NCBI GenBank assembly: GCA_964023275.1
Contig: OZ029928.1
Location: 15,702,182-15,766,181 of the forward strand
DNA length: 64,000 nucleotides
Direction: 5' to 3'
Source of the DNA: Norana najaformis
Lineage: Eukaryota; Annelida; Clitellata; Crassiclitellata; Hormogastridae
The notes beneath the pieces are model-generated. The model was not told the origin of the DNA and did no database searches. It was given only the letters and a program-made list of their open reading frames with translations. How positions within the stretch are numbered: position 1 is the stretch's first letter; each line of letters opens with the position of its first letter. The position numbers and the translations under genes are program-made. Positions 22,733-32,719 of the stretch are shown piece by piece.

Positions 22733-23106
22733 AAATGTAACTGCAAATGTTTTGATAGCGACCGTATGGCCTCGACTCTTTTCATTTTTCAATGAATTAA
22801 TCGGGCGAGAATGAGTGGGAACCACGTATGAATGGGCGCCACGTATGAATGGGCGCCACGCCATTTAAGGTCCCCGTGTACGGACCGTACTCGCCCAAGA
22901 TTCAAATCTCTTAAATAAGCCACGACCTGAACTCGAACCAGCATCCTCATGTTCAGAGGCGCCTTGATACGAGCTCTGTTCGGCTTTGTCCTACTAGAAC
23001 AAATCTTTGGCAACGAAAGAAATAGAGTACCGGTAGGCGTTGGCAGCGAACCGGCATTCTCACGCTCAGCGACACCTTGACGTACGCGTTAACCAATGTA
23101 GCTAAA
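22733..23106 (-). repeat. SINE S1 with internal duplication
   Basis: Has the GCGACCGTATGGCC body and the GGCGCCACGCCATTTAAGG segment. GGGCGCCACGTATGAAT is tandemly duplicated, and an extra block of roughly 60 bp sits before the A-box end at 23,085-23,104. Confidence 0.65.
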
Positions 23107-23184
23107 AGTCCAACACTGTTCGCACGCTGGGATCTAAAATGGCGTGTCGCCAATTGAAACTGGTAGCGTTGCTGACGGATTTCC

Positions 23185-23405
23185 CTCTATGTATGTATGT
23201 ATGTGTGTATGTATGTATGTATGTATGTGTGTGTGTATGTATGTATGTGTGTATGTATGCATGTATGTATGTATGTATGTATGTATGTATGTATGTATGT
23301 ATGTGTGTGTGTATGTATGTGTGTATGTATGCATGTATGTATGTATGTATGTATGTATGTGTGTGTATGTATGTATGTATGCATGTATGTATGTATGTAT
23401 GTATC
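23185..23405. repeat. (TATG)n microsatellite
   Basis: TATG/TGTG tetramers; on the minus strand this is an (ATAC)n run placed exactly at the 3' end of the LINE fragment at 23,406-23,690. Confidence 0.95.
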
Positions 23406-23690
23406 ACTAAATTTATAAAGCGCCTTTTAAGTAACTCACAAAGGCGCTGCAGCACGCCTACCTAACGGTCTCTAATTAGGAACGTCTTGAGACGGGCAGA
23501 AAATGTTTCTTGAACTGTTGAACAGGCAAGGGATTGGATGTCTGGTGGAAGAGTGTTCCAGAGAGACGGCCCCACAGTGGAGAAGGCGCGGCTCGTCCGA
23601 GCAGACGTACGAGAACGAGGTACAATGAGTTGACCATGTGTCGCCGATCGTAGTCTCTGTCGACCAGGTTGATCAACAACCGGCTTGATT
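23406..23690 (-). mobile_element. LINE 3' end with open ORF2 C-terminus
   Basis: On the minus strand a frame reads GQLIVPRSRT…AFSTVGPSLWNTLPPDIQS…LKTFLIRDR and then stops. This is the conserved C-terminal end of CR1/L2-like LINE ORF2. The 3' untranslated region contains CAGCGCCTTTGTGAGTTAC and AAAGGCGCTTTATAAATTTAGTG and runs straight into (ATAC)n. It is 5'-truncated. Confidence 0.8.
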
Positions 23691-24089
23691 AGCTCTTTGG
23701 TATAATTCGGCGCTGAACCAACGATCGAGGACCTGACCGTGATGCCTCTATAAACTCATTAAGATTTTAGCAGGGTTGAGGCTACGCGGCGCAACATAAA
23801 AACGTGTCCAGAAACAGTATCACTGTTGTCGTCGCCGTTAGAAATTTTTTGTTTCGTATCACTACACAATTCCAGACAGGCATCAATCGAGGGCGCTGCG
23901 CAAAAGCGTTAATAATTTGCCCAACGTCTTTGTACGGTATTCACCTCCAATTCACCGTGCAAAGAGCGATGGCTAACCTGTCATGCATATTAATTGTGAC
24001 TAGGTTCGTTATTGATCTATCACGGTTATTTACTTCTGTGTTTGACTTAGGTACAGTATTCATTCAACGACAAACATTTCCTGTAAGAA
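23691..24089. other. No recognisable feature
   Basis: Spacer with a single short plus-strand frame lacking motifs. Confidence 0.4.
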
Positions 24090-24345
24090 TGTATGTTTAT
24101 ATGTACGTCTGCATGTATGTATTTATGTACGTATGAATGTGTATGGGTGTATGTAAGTATGTTTATATGTATTTATGTAGGTAGGTATGTACCTATGCAT
24201 GCATCTTGCATGAATCTACGAATGCTAGTATGTATTCATGTACGTTTGTATATAATTATGTATGTATGTATGCATATGTTTATATATGTATGTGCTTATG
24301 TATGAATATGTGTATTTATTTATGTGTGTGTATGTATACATGGCT
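24090..24345. repeat. Degenerate (TATG)n
   Basis: Diverged ATGT tetramers, older-looking than the other arrays. Confidence 0.85.
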
Positions 24346-24645
24346 CCTTTTGTTCACAACTAAATTCACTATATAATATATAAAGAACTTGGGTTCAGCA
24401 GTTCCTTCAAAATAAGAAAACTTGTTGGCCTACTGCATGCTGTCTGTAACACTACCTCCTGTACTTAAAAGCAGTTTATCCCTGTGACTGGAGTTTCAAT
24501 TTCTTCGTATCGGTCTTACGTTAAACAGACGAGCAATAGCCAGTGGGCTTATATCAGTAACGATTCATGTCATAATCTACTTACTCGTTTTCCTTCTCAA
24601 TTTACTCTCTTACGTTCATCATATTCCACTCAAACATTTTCTAAA
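24346..24645. other. No recognisable feature
   Basis: AT-rich spacer; nothing supportable. Confidence 0.4.
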
Positions 24646-24685
24646 GGTATCTCTCTATTTCTCTCTCTCTCTATGCCTCTCCCTG

Positions 24686-24726
<41 letters not shown>

Positions 24727-24777
24727 ATCTCTCTGTCTCTATCTCTATCTATCTATTTATCTATCTATCTCTCTGTC

Positions 24778-24819
<42 letters not shown>

Positions 24820-24876
24820 CATCCATCCATCCATCCATCCATCCATCCATCCATCCATCCATCCATCCATCTATCG

Positions 24877-24908
<32 letters not shown>

Positions 24909-24933
24909 CTCTCTCTATCTCTCTCTATGTCTG

Positions 24934-25012
<79 letters not shown>
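24646..25012. repeat. (CT)n/(TATC)n/(ATCC)n microsatellite
   Basis: Compound array: CTCT, TATC, 15 or so CATC/ATCC units at 24,818-24,870, TATC, then a pure CT run at 24,935-25,012. Confidence 0.97.
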
Positions 25013-25013
<1 letters not shown>

Positions 25014-25270
25014 GCAACCAATGGCACATTTTGCACCGAACTTTAAGTTTTCTCTTCGAACCTGTTCAGCGAGGAAACTTAACCTCACTGTAATTTCAAA
25101 AACATTTCTCGTTCTTCAAAGATTCCTTGCTTGCTTGGTGATCTGAATTGTGGCTTGGACTTGATTTAGGCAAGTTATAGTTTTGGTTGCAGAACAAGTT
25201 GAGCTTTTTGATCTTATTAAAATCGCTATAAAAATTCCTCTTTTTACTTGTTTCTGGCGGAGACTCTCTT
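25013..25270. other. Probable 5' part of the protocadherin downstream intron
   Basis: AT-rich sequence just 3' of the likely donor site of the protocadherin exon, before the CT-rich array. No further coding exon is recognisable. Confidence 0.4.
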
Positions 25271-27985
25271 TTATAATCTTTGTTGTAGACCACTTACGTA
25301 ATCGTCAAGACTTCTTCTAGAAGTGTAGCGACTTCGCGAAGCGTGATGTGTTTTACTGACGACAATGCTGTTTAAATCCATCAATTCCTGCTCTGGCACC
25401 TGATCCTCGTTTCCGTTGTCTCGCTTCTTCTGCTTCTTTTTCTGTCGTCGACGGTAACAACGGTACAACAGAACTCCGGTAACGATCGCAACGATCAACA
25501 AGACGACGCCGAGCACAAGGGTTGGAAACAGAATGACGTAATCGTGGATCGATGACGTCACACCTGACGTCGTCTGGTCTTGACTGATCTCCGGTTTCGC
25601 TGGCAACATGGAAGCGTTGAGGTTTATGATGAGGTCATACAGTGTTGAACGCCTTGGAACGCCATTGTCCGTGACTCGAACTGTCAACCAGTGGACCCCG
25701 CAGTCGTGCGAATACGGAGTCGAACCGACGACTGTCAAGACTCCGGTCTGCGGATCGATTTCGAACAACGGTGTGAAGTTACTGTTCGTCGTTAGGAAGT
25801 AGGTCACCGTACCCGCGGCGCCATCGTCGGGGTCCGTCGCCTGGACGCGGGCAACGGCGGAACCGGGAAGGGCCCGGCAGGGAACCTGTATCATCGGGTC
25901 CTTCTCAGTCGGGTAGATGATGCCCGGACTGTTGTCGTTTTCGTCGGTGATCTGAACGACGAGATGGGCAGCTGTCTTGAGGGAAGGAAAGTCCTCGTTC
26001 GAAGCGGAGACGGTTGCACGGAAGACTGACTGCTGTTCCCGGTCTAGAGAGACGAGGGTTCGAATCTCGCCCGTGCCCGAGTCGATATCGAAGACCCCAT
26101 CGCAACCGCGCAAGGCGTATACTATCCGACGATAGACGAGATTGGCGTCGGCGTCCTGGGCACTGACGAGCCCGATCATCGTTCCAGGCGGCTCGTTTTC
26201 GGCCACCTCGAAATAGTAGGTCGCCCTCGAGAAGATCGGAGGCTCGTCGTTGACGTCCAGAACCTCGACGGTCAGCATCGTCGAGGCACACCTCGGCGTC
26301 TCGCTCCGGTCGCAGACCAGGACACGTTGCGTGTAGATCCTCCTCCACTCGTAGTTGAATACGACGTTGGCTCGCACTTCTCCGGTCGCCGAGTCGACGA
26401 CTATGGGGGCCATGTCCGAAGTGCCGCCCGGGTAATCCAGTTCGTAGCGCAGCTCGCCGTTCGGTCCGGAGTCTTCGTCCGTGGCGTCGAGACGCAGCAG
26501 AAGCGTCCCGATGGCGTTGTTTTCCGTAATCGAAACCTTGATATTGTCCTGGACTCGAGGGCTGTGATCGTTGATGTCTGCAATCCTTACCCGAATCGTC
26601 GTCGTGTTCGATAGCGGCGGCGTACCCTGGTCGATACAAATCAAAACGGCTTCTTTCAGTTTCGGTTCCAGTTCGCGATCGAATGATCGGGCTGTCCGCA
26701 GCGTGTACTCGTTGGTGTACTGAGACTCGAGGAAGAAGTCTGTCGAGGGAGTGACATCGCACGTCACCCGCCCACTGTCTCCCCGGTCGGCGTCGTGCAC
26801 GAGGATATGAGCCACTAGCGATCCGACGTGGGCGTGTTCCTCGATTTCCGCCTGACCGGAAGGGGTCAACGTCGAGACGGTCAGTTTAGGGGCGTTATCG
26901 TTCGTGTCCGCTATTCGAACGGTCACTCGGGTGAAGGCTGAGTTTGGACTGGTTCCCCCGTCGACTGCTGTGACCCTCAGATAAAGCACGTCCTCTTGCG
27001 CTTTGTATTTTAGCGGGGCCCTGGTGCTGATCTTGCCGGTCAGGTTGTCGATCGCGAAGAGCTCGCTGTAGTTGGTTTCGGTGTATGGAGCGAAGCTGTA
27101 GAAAACAAGACCATTCCAACCGATGTCTGCATCTGTTGCGCGGACCGTGAGGATGACAGACCCCGGCGGCACGCTCTCCGACAGATTGACTTTGTAGGAG
27201 AGCGACTCGAAGCGAGGGACATTATCGTTGGCGTCGGCAACGGTCACGTTGATCCGCAGCTGACCCTTCTTCGGTGGACTTCCGCCATCCACGGCTGTCA
27301 CGACGAGGTAGTAGGAATCGACGGTTTCGCGATCCAGTTTGTCAGTGAGGAGCAGCTGGATGGCGGTCGTACCGTCTCGGTGTTGGGTGATTTTCAGGTC
27401 GAACGGGGTACCCGTGGGGGACAGTTCGTAGCGTTGCACCCCGAAGATGGAGCTGTCCTGATCGACCGCCGCTGGCAACGATGCCAGGCTCCCAATTCGG
27501 GCGTTCTCGCTTATCTCCACGGTAACGCTATCCGGGTCAAAGGTCGGCGTCTGGTCGTTGACGTCCTCGATGACTACGACTGTCTTGATGATCTGAAAAA
27601 AGATGGATGGACTGACGACGACATCCAGCCGGATATCACACGACGGGGTAAACGGGCAGGCTGTCTCGCGGTCGATCTTCTGACTAGAGCGCAGTATTCC
27701 AGTCGTTTCGTTCAACCGGAAGTACTTGTAGTTGCCGTCGGTCCTACGAAACTGAACCCTCATCTGGGTCAGGTCCTGAGGGGAGTAGGTCGTCGACAGA
27801 CCGTAGTCCAATAGGATATTGCCGACCAGAGTGTCCGGAGGTTCCTCCTCGCTGAATCGGTACTGGAGGAGCGAGGCGGCCTGCGGACACCCGACGAGGG
27901 ACCAGAGCACCCCGGAAATTGAGATCAGGGTCTTGACCGTCACACAGGAGTACCGCGTGACCCTCTGAACGACTCCGGGCCCCAT
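25271..27985 (-). CDS. Protocadherin, large coding exon with seven cadherin repeats
   Basis: A calcium-dependent homophilic adhesion protein of the plasma membrane, encoded up to its short cytoplasmic stub by one uninterrupted 904-codon frame. A hydrophobic signal sequence lies at about residues 18-37. Seven cadherin repeats follow (about 41-146, 147-255, 256-365, 366-477, 478-582, 583-685, 686-792), with linker motifs DVNDQTP, DANDNVP, DTNDNAP, DINDHSP, DVNDEPP and DENDNSP, and LDRE and VTAVDGG blocks. A membrane segment is at about 815-841, then a basic stop-transfer stretch. Seven repeats match delta-1-type protocadherins rather than six-repeat clustered ones. A consensus donor GTAAGT (25,297-25,292) follows Tyr896 in phase 0, so the true exon probably ends at 25,298 and the last eight residues are read-through; cytoplasmic exons would lie to the left and were not found. 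The exon is markedly GC-richer than its flanks. The start is the first in-frame ATG; its context is weak. Confidence 0.93.
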   Translation of the reverse strand: MGPGVVQRVTRYSCVTVKTLISISGVLWSLVGCPQAASLLQYRFSEEEPPDTLVGNILLDYGLSTTYSPQDLTQMRVQFRRTDGNYKYFRLNETTGILRSSQKIDRETACPFTPSCDIRLDVVVSPSIFFQIIKTVVVIEDVNDQTPTFDPDSVTVEISENARIGSLASLPAAVDQDSSIFGVQRYELSPTGTPFDLKITQHRDGTTAIQLLLTDKLDRETVDSYYLVVTAVDGGSPPKKGQLRINVTVADANDNVPRFESLSYKVNLSESVPPGSVILTVRATDADIGWNGLVFYSFAPYTETNYSELFAIDNLTGKISTRAPLKYKAQEDVLYLRVTAVDGGTSPNSAFTRVTVRIADTNDNAPKLTVSTLTPSGQAEIEEHAHVGSLVAHILVHDADRGDSGRVTCDVTPSTDFFLESQYTNEYTLRTARSFDRELEPKLKEAVLICIDQGTPPLSNTTTIRVRIADINDHSPRVQDNIKVSITENNAIGTLLLRLDATDEDSGPNGELRYELDYPGGTSDMAPIVVDSATGEVRANVVFNYEWRRIYTQRVLVCDRSETPRCASTMLTVEVLDVNDEPPIFSRATYYFEVAENEPPGTMIGLVSAQDADANLVYRRIVYALRGCDGVFDIDSGTGEIRTLVSLDREQQSVFRATVSASNEDFPSLKTAAHLVVQITDENDNSPGIIYPTEKDPMIQVPCRALPGSAVARVQATDPDDGAAGTVTYFLTTNSNFTPLFEIDPQTGVLTVVGSTPYSHDCGVHWLTVRVTDNGVPRRSTLYDLIINLNASMLPAKPEISQDQTTSGVTSSIHDYVILFPTLVLGVVLLIVAIVTGVLLYRCYRRRQKKKQKKRDNGNEDQVPEQELMDLNSIVVSKTHHASRSRYTSRRSLDDYVSGLQQRL

Positions 27986-29065
27986 AAATATAATCGATTT
28001 CTTATTTCAACTCATTTACGAATTAATTGCCTCCACGAATACGTCACTCGTACGAACTGCGGCCCATTCACGCTTTCCGAGCCATCGGCCGCTTCAGTCC
28101 ATTTACTAAATAAATAATCAATATGGGACTAATTTACAAAATAATCTATGCGATATGGTATTAATTCCAACGACATCAGTTCGGAAGAAGCGTTGAACAA
28201 ATAGTCGATGATACAAGACGGCGACAGGCATTCTCCAACTAATCCAATCTTGTGTCCGCGGTGGCTTCTGCCAATACAACGACGAGCTAATTACATTACT
28301 TCCAAAGAATCGTCGCTCTTTTATTCCAGCAGCATTTGTAGGCAGGGTTCGATGCTCCGAATTGCGACGGGCATTGCGGACAAGCTCTCCAGCCGGCTCT
28401 TACCCGGGTCTCAGGCTGCGGTTTCGAGTATCGCGGGCACAAACAACGACATTGAAATTGGTCCCATCGAAATCGGGACGTTGTGTAATGGGGCCCTCGT
28501 CTGAAAGCCCTCTTCAGCATTGCGGCCGTCTTAGGCGGCGTGTTTAGTGGCTTCGCTCAAAAGCGCCCCGACGAGACTAGTTTCCGACATAGGGAGCAGG
28601 CACGACCTCCTACTGTTCCACGCCCGTTACCACGCGGCGAGCGCTGAGTATACTCCTGTGGCCGGTGTGGTGCGAGATCGGTTCCCAGGCGTAAACTGTT
28701 CCGACTCCGTCCACTTTAGTTGCCAAGGCACGACATGGTGAAGCCAATTTTATAGAATTCTGTTGTCTTCAGGGCCGATTTAACCACTAGGCGCCTATGG
28801 CGACACATTTCTGGGGGGGGGGGGCGGCAGAAAAGCTACATAAAGAAATATTTCTTTAAACATTGCCGCCGTTTTGCCAACATTTTTTAATATATGAATT
28901 AAATGAAAATTTAAAAATTATTAAGTGCCATATTTTTTTATTTAGAAGTATTAATGATTCGTAGATGATTATAATGAACCACTATACTAAAATAAAGATG
29001 CAGCATTCGGCTGAATTCCTGTGTGAAAGTTATATTAAATTATTAATTTAATATTAATTAGTTAT
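27986..29065. other. Upstream region of the protocadherin exon; no gene recognised
   Basis: Contains GC-rich short frames at 28,200-28,740 without recognisable domains, a G run at 28,815-28,825, and one arm of an inverted repeat (about 28,655-28,690). It could include a promoter or untranslated exon of the protocadherin gene, but no specific element can be supported. Confidence 0.35.
28655..28690. repeat. Inverted repeat, left arm
   Basis: GGCCGGTGTGGTGCGAGATCGGTTCC is matched in reverse complement, with one difference, at about 29,332-29,357. The two arms are about 650 bp apart. It may be a small dispersed repeat in opposite orientations. Confidence 0.7.
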
Positions 29066-29243
29066 CACACTTACCGCCGGTAAGTACGACAGGTTCGCGT
29101 AGGGCTCCAAATATTCTGGCGCCGGCCTCGGCTGTCTTGATAGCAAATTTAGTGCTAAACAGTATCTCAGTAGGTGGTAAATAGAAGCCCAAACATTCAC
29201 CCAAGCAGTCTGGACTTATGCAGTCGTAATTAGGATAGAACAT
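29066..29243 (-). CDS. Unassigned open frame ending at a splice donor
   Basis: A 61-codon minus-strand frame ends at a good donor (GGCG|GTAAGT near 29,066). A second frame is also open through most of it, and neither resembles a family I know. It lies downstream, on the same strand, of the possible channel exon at 29,370-29,469, so it could be the next exon of that gene. Coding status is uncertain. Confidence 0.2.
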
Positions 29244-29369
29244 TACTTTGACGAAGTAGCAACAAACTGTTACCTGACGTCATCGGTCACGTGAACCAAT
29301 CACAATACTTTTCGGAACGCCTTCGTCCCGGAACCGATCTCGCACTACACCGGCCAGCTGCCAACTCAC

Positions 29370-29469
29370 ACCAAACGCCGTCTGCTTGCAGGCTGGCGGG
29401 CAGCTGGCATTCATAGCCCGGTTGAGGTACGCTTCTACACACGCAATATATCCGTATTTTGTCATATAA
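29370..29469 (-). CDS. Possible exon of a DEG/ENaC-type sodium channel
   Basis: A 100-bp segment is bounded by CAG at 29,472-29,470 and a GTGAGT donor at 29,369-29,364, and stays open throughout. It encodes YGYIACVEAYLNRAMNAS followed by CPPACKQTAFG. The spaced cysteines and the CPPxCxxTxF pattern resemble the cysteine-rich extracellular segment before the second membrane helix of degenerin/ASIC/ENaC channels. No other exon of such a gene could be recognised, so this rests on one short motif. The sequence just past the donor belongs to the inverted repeat arm at 29,332-29,357. Confidence 0.33.
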
Positions 29470-30485
29470 CTGCGTACATGTGTTTACACATAGATTGCCT
29501 AAGCGGACTCGCTGAAGACTGTAGCTGCTATTAACACTTGTTACAATTACAGGAAGGGTTAGAGGCCTACAGGCGTAATTTTTACAAGTCTTAATTAATG
29601 ACGTGCACTCGTGAGACCTGCTAATTTCCTTGTTGAAGCACTTTTGTCGGCATACTTAAAAAGGCCATCACTCCGTGGCTCACAGACATAGTAAACACAG
29701 CTACGGTACGTCCAACAGTCGGACAAATTAATGCGCAATTACTTATAGTAAATTCGACATCGCAAATTGCTCTAAGCCAATATCAGCTAGCTTAACACTA
29801 CCGCAGACTACCTTCACAGGAAGTCTGAGCCTGACCCAAGCCAGGGTAAAGGAGAAAGGTACTACGATGGGCTTGCAACCCACCCAGCTAAACCACCTTA
29901 GCAATAGAAACAACAGACCAATTTGTATAAATGGAGAAGCTGCATTGCCCGATGCACAGGAAAGTCAAGCTAAATAACTAGCTAGCCTACCAACTAGCCA
30001 GCTAGCTAACTAACTAAATAACACTACAAATGAGCGTTCTAGCTAAGTTTGCATTGGTTTTGCACTTCTGAACCTTGTAACAGGAATTATCAAATTCCAA
30101 TTTTATTATATTTTGCAATTCCTCAGCTAAGGTCTACTTTTAAGAACCTTTAACAATTTGTCTCCAAATATTCGACTCAAAGCTGCCTTAGTGCATTAAG
30201 TCCTAACATGTCTTGTGCGTCTATTGGCCCACGCAATCATACATGCACATAGGGCTGTGCTCTAGGGGTTTAGGAGCAGATAAACTGTTCGCTTCAGCTA
30301 AACACACATTAACAATGCACGCAAACCTGTGCGGTGACGCCTGTCTAGTCGAACACGCGCTTTCATTATACAATGGACTGTCTGTATAGGTTAGCGTGGG
30401 AAATCGACGAGAAGGCCGAGGCTTCTGCTTTCAACAATTTCTGCTCATGCAGAACGGTAGTTCTAAGTAGTTGGTAGCATCTGCG
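29470..30485. other. No recognisable feature
   Basis: AT-rich sequence with a short run of CTAG-containing repeats at about 29,975-30,020. No coding exon could be supported. Confidence 0.4.
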
Positions 30486-30668
30486 TGCTTAGTAACGCAG
30501 TTGTTCTAGTGTATACTAGTAACTTAGTGGACTTTTTAAAGCAGTTGTTCTAGTGTACTAGTAACTTAGTGTACTTATTAACGCAGTTTTTCTAGTGTAC
30601 TAGTAACTTAGTGTACTTAGTAACGCAGTTGTTCTAGTGTACTTAGTAACGCAGTTGTTTTAGCGGAC
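30486..30668. repeat. Tandem repeat of about 50 bp (CGCAGTTGTTCTAGTG)
   Basis: CGCAGTTGTTCTAGTGTACTAGTAACTTAGTGTACTT is repeated four to five times with length variation. One more copy lies at 31,262-31,318, so the array was probably split by inserted sequence. Confidence 0.88.
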
Positions 30669-30675
30669 TTGTAGT

Positions 30676-30872
30676 ATTGTGAGACACGGTAGCCAGTTGG
30701 ATTGAGCGCTCGACTTGTAACGAGGAGAGTACGGGTTCGAGCCTCCTTCTCTGAGACGGTTAATGTCTAGGGACCGTGAGTAAGTCCCTCACTCACAATT
30801 GCTCCGTGCCATGGATTTATGCTTAGTCATTAGCTTTTAGCGCTAAATAAATGCAGAAATAAAAAGAATAAG
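30676..30872 (+). repeat. tRNA-derived SINE, family S2
   Basis: Plus-strand head with an A box (CGGTAGCCAGTTGGATTGAG) and B box (ACGGGTTCGAGCC, 30,732-30,744). The body contains GTAAGTCCCTCACTCACAATTG, and the 3' end is TAAATAAATGCAGAAATAAAAAG. It is the most complete S2 copy here. Confidence 0.75.
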
Positions 30873-31261
30873 TGTACCCCTGCCGCAAGCCTCATTGGAC
30901 AACACACCAACAGACAGAGGAGAGACGGGCCTATTACAAATAGACAGAGAAACACGCAGACGGACAGAGACAGATAGTCACACAAACATAAAAGATCTAC
31001 GTGTGTGCTATACTTGCAACGCGATTAAGGAAGCGGATTACTTCCCAGCCTAAAACGAAAATACACACCCGCCAATCACACACGTGTATCTTTCCCGAGG
31101 TTCGCTCTGTACCGCCAATGCTATGGATCAACAACAGTTGTCCGACCTATGAAAACCACACAAGATATTTAGACATCCGCGGGAAATCCCTTCCAATTAT
31201 TGTTTATTGCATCGAAGGCCACTTGTTGAGATGGCAAGCCATTACTGCCGAAGAATTTATG
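30873..31261. other. No recognisable feature
   Basis: Includes a purine-rich GACAGA stretch at 30,900-30,975 and an 87-codon frame without motifs. Together with the SINE it occupies the gap between two parts of the 50-bp repeat array. Confidence 0.4.
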
Positions 31262-31319
31262 TAACGCAGTTGTTCTAGTGTACTAGTAACTTGATGTACT
31301 TATTAACGCAGTTATTTTA
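31262..31319. repeat. Detached copy of the CGCAGTTGTTCTAGTG repeat
   Basis: Same unit as at 30,486-30,668, directly abutting the pentamer satellite. Confidence 0.85.
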
Positions 31320-32262
31320 GTCGATAGGATAGGATAGGATAGGATAGGATAGGATAGGATAGGATAGGAGAGGAGAGGATAGGATAGGATAGGATAGGAT
31401 AGGATAGGATAGGATAGGATAGGATAGGATAGGATAGGATAGGATAGGATAGGAGAGGATAGGATAGGATAGGATAGGATAGGATAGGAGAGGATAGGAT
31501 AGGATAGGATAGGATAGGATAGGATAGGATAGGATAGGAGAGGATAGGATAGGATAGGATAGGATAGGATAGGATAGGATAGGATAGGATAGGATAGGAT
31601 AGGAGAGGATAGGATAGGATAGGATAGGATAGGATAGGATAGGAGAGGAGAGGATAGGATAGGATAGGATAGGAGAGGATAGGATAGGATAGGAGAGGAT
31701 AGGATAGGATAGGATAGGATAGGATAGGATAGGAGAGGATAGGATAGGATAGGATAGGATAGGATAGGAGAGGATAGGAGAGGATAGGATAGGATAGGAG
31801 AGGAGAGGAGAGGATAGGAGAGGAGAGGAGAGGAGAGGAGAGGAGAGGATAGGATAGGATAGGAGAGGAGAGGAGAGGAGAGGAGAGGAGAGGAGAGGAG
31901 AGGAGAGGATAGGAGAGGAGAGGTAGGAGAGGATAGGATAGGATAGGATAGGATAGGATAGGATAGGATAGGAGAGGAGAGGAGAGGAGAGGAGAGGAGA
32001 GGAGAGGAGAGGAGAGGAGAGGAGAGGAGAGGAGAGGAGAGGAGAGGAGAGGAGAGGAGAGGAGAGGAGAGGAGAGGAGAGGAGAGGAGAGGAGCGGAGA
32101 GGAGAGGAAAGGAGCGGAGAGGAGCGGAGAGGAGCGGAGAGGAGCGGAGAGGAGCGGAGAGGAGCGGAGAGGAGCGGAGAGGAGCGGAGAGGAGCGGAGA
32201 GGAGCGGAGAGGAGCGGAGAGGAGCGGAGAGGAACGGAGAGGAGCGGAGAGGAGCGGAGAGG
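31320..32262. repeat. Purine-only pentamer satellite, AGGAT to AGGAG to GGAGCGGAGA
   Basis: Over 940 bp the plus strand is almost entirely purine plus T in AGGAT units. It shifts to mixed AGGAT/AGGAG, then pure AGGAG (about 31,970-32,095), then a decamer GGAGCGGAGA (about 32,094-32,262). The phase is nearly unbroken, which leaves a 429-codon minus-strand frame of Leu/Ser/Pro/Ile/Tyr. That frame is an artefact. Confidence 0.98.
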
Positions 32263-32510
32263 AAGGTGTGTTAGGTTGTGTTGGGGTTTGGGACGAGGTT
32301 TCTTGTGCAGCTTGTGATAGGGTTTTATTTTAGATTTTGCGTTAGGGTTGTTAGGTTTGTATCGGGCTTGTGGTAGGGCGTGAGTCAAGGCTTCTGTTTT
32401 GTGTTGGTGTTTATTGTGGTTTGTGCGGTGGGTTTTGTTAGAGTTTGTGCTACAGCTTGGGTTATTGTTTGTGTTAGAATTGGTTAGAGTTTCGGTTGGC
32501 GGTTTGTTAC
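32263..32510. repeat. G/T-rich low-complexity tract
   Basis: The plus strand is strongly G/T-rich with GTTAGG, GGTTTG and TTGTGGTAGGGCG variants, a degenerate continuation of the strand asymmetry of the satellite to its left. Confidence 0.7.
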
Positions 32511-32719
32511 ATCTGCACATCAGGCAAAAGATATGCTCTACATAGTTCAACCTTGAAATCAAGCTAACATTGAAAGTGTTGAGCATTAAAATGAGAAGCA
32601 CCTTAATCTACGTCACATTAAAAGCATCGTAATCCTTTGCCGAAGCCCGCTCGAAATCGACAGGTCAAAGTCAAAAACCAACAGATACTGTAGTTCAAAA
32701 GTAGAAAAATAAACAACAT

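Noticed and set aside
26327..27814. Plus-strand and alternate minus-strand frames of 95-285 codons over the protocadherin
   Set aside because: These are shadow frames of a GC-rich coding exon; only the 904-codon frame has cadherin motifs.
31312..32601. 429-codon minus-strand frame, the fourth longest uninterrupted kind of signal in the window
   Set aside because: Its core is a pentamer satellite read in a stop-free phase; composition is Leu/Ser/Pro/Ile/Tyr only and there is no domain.
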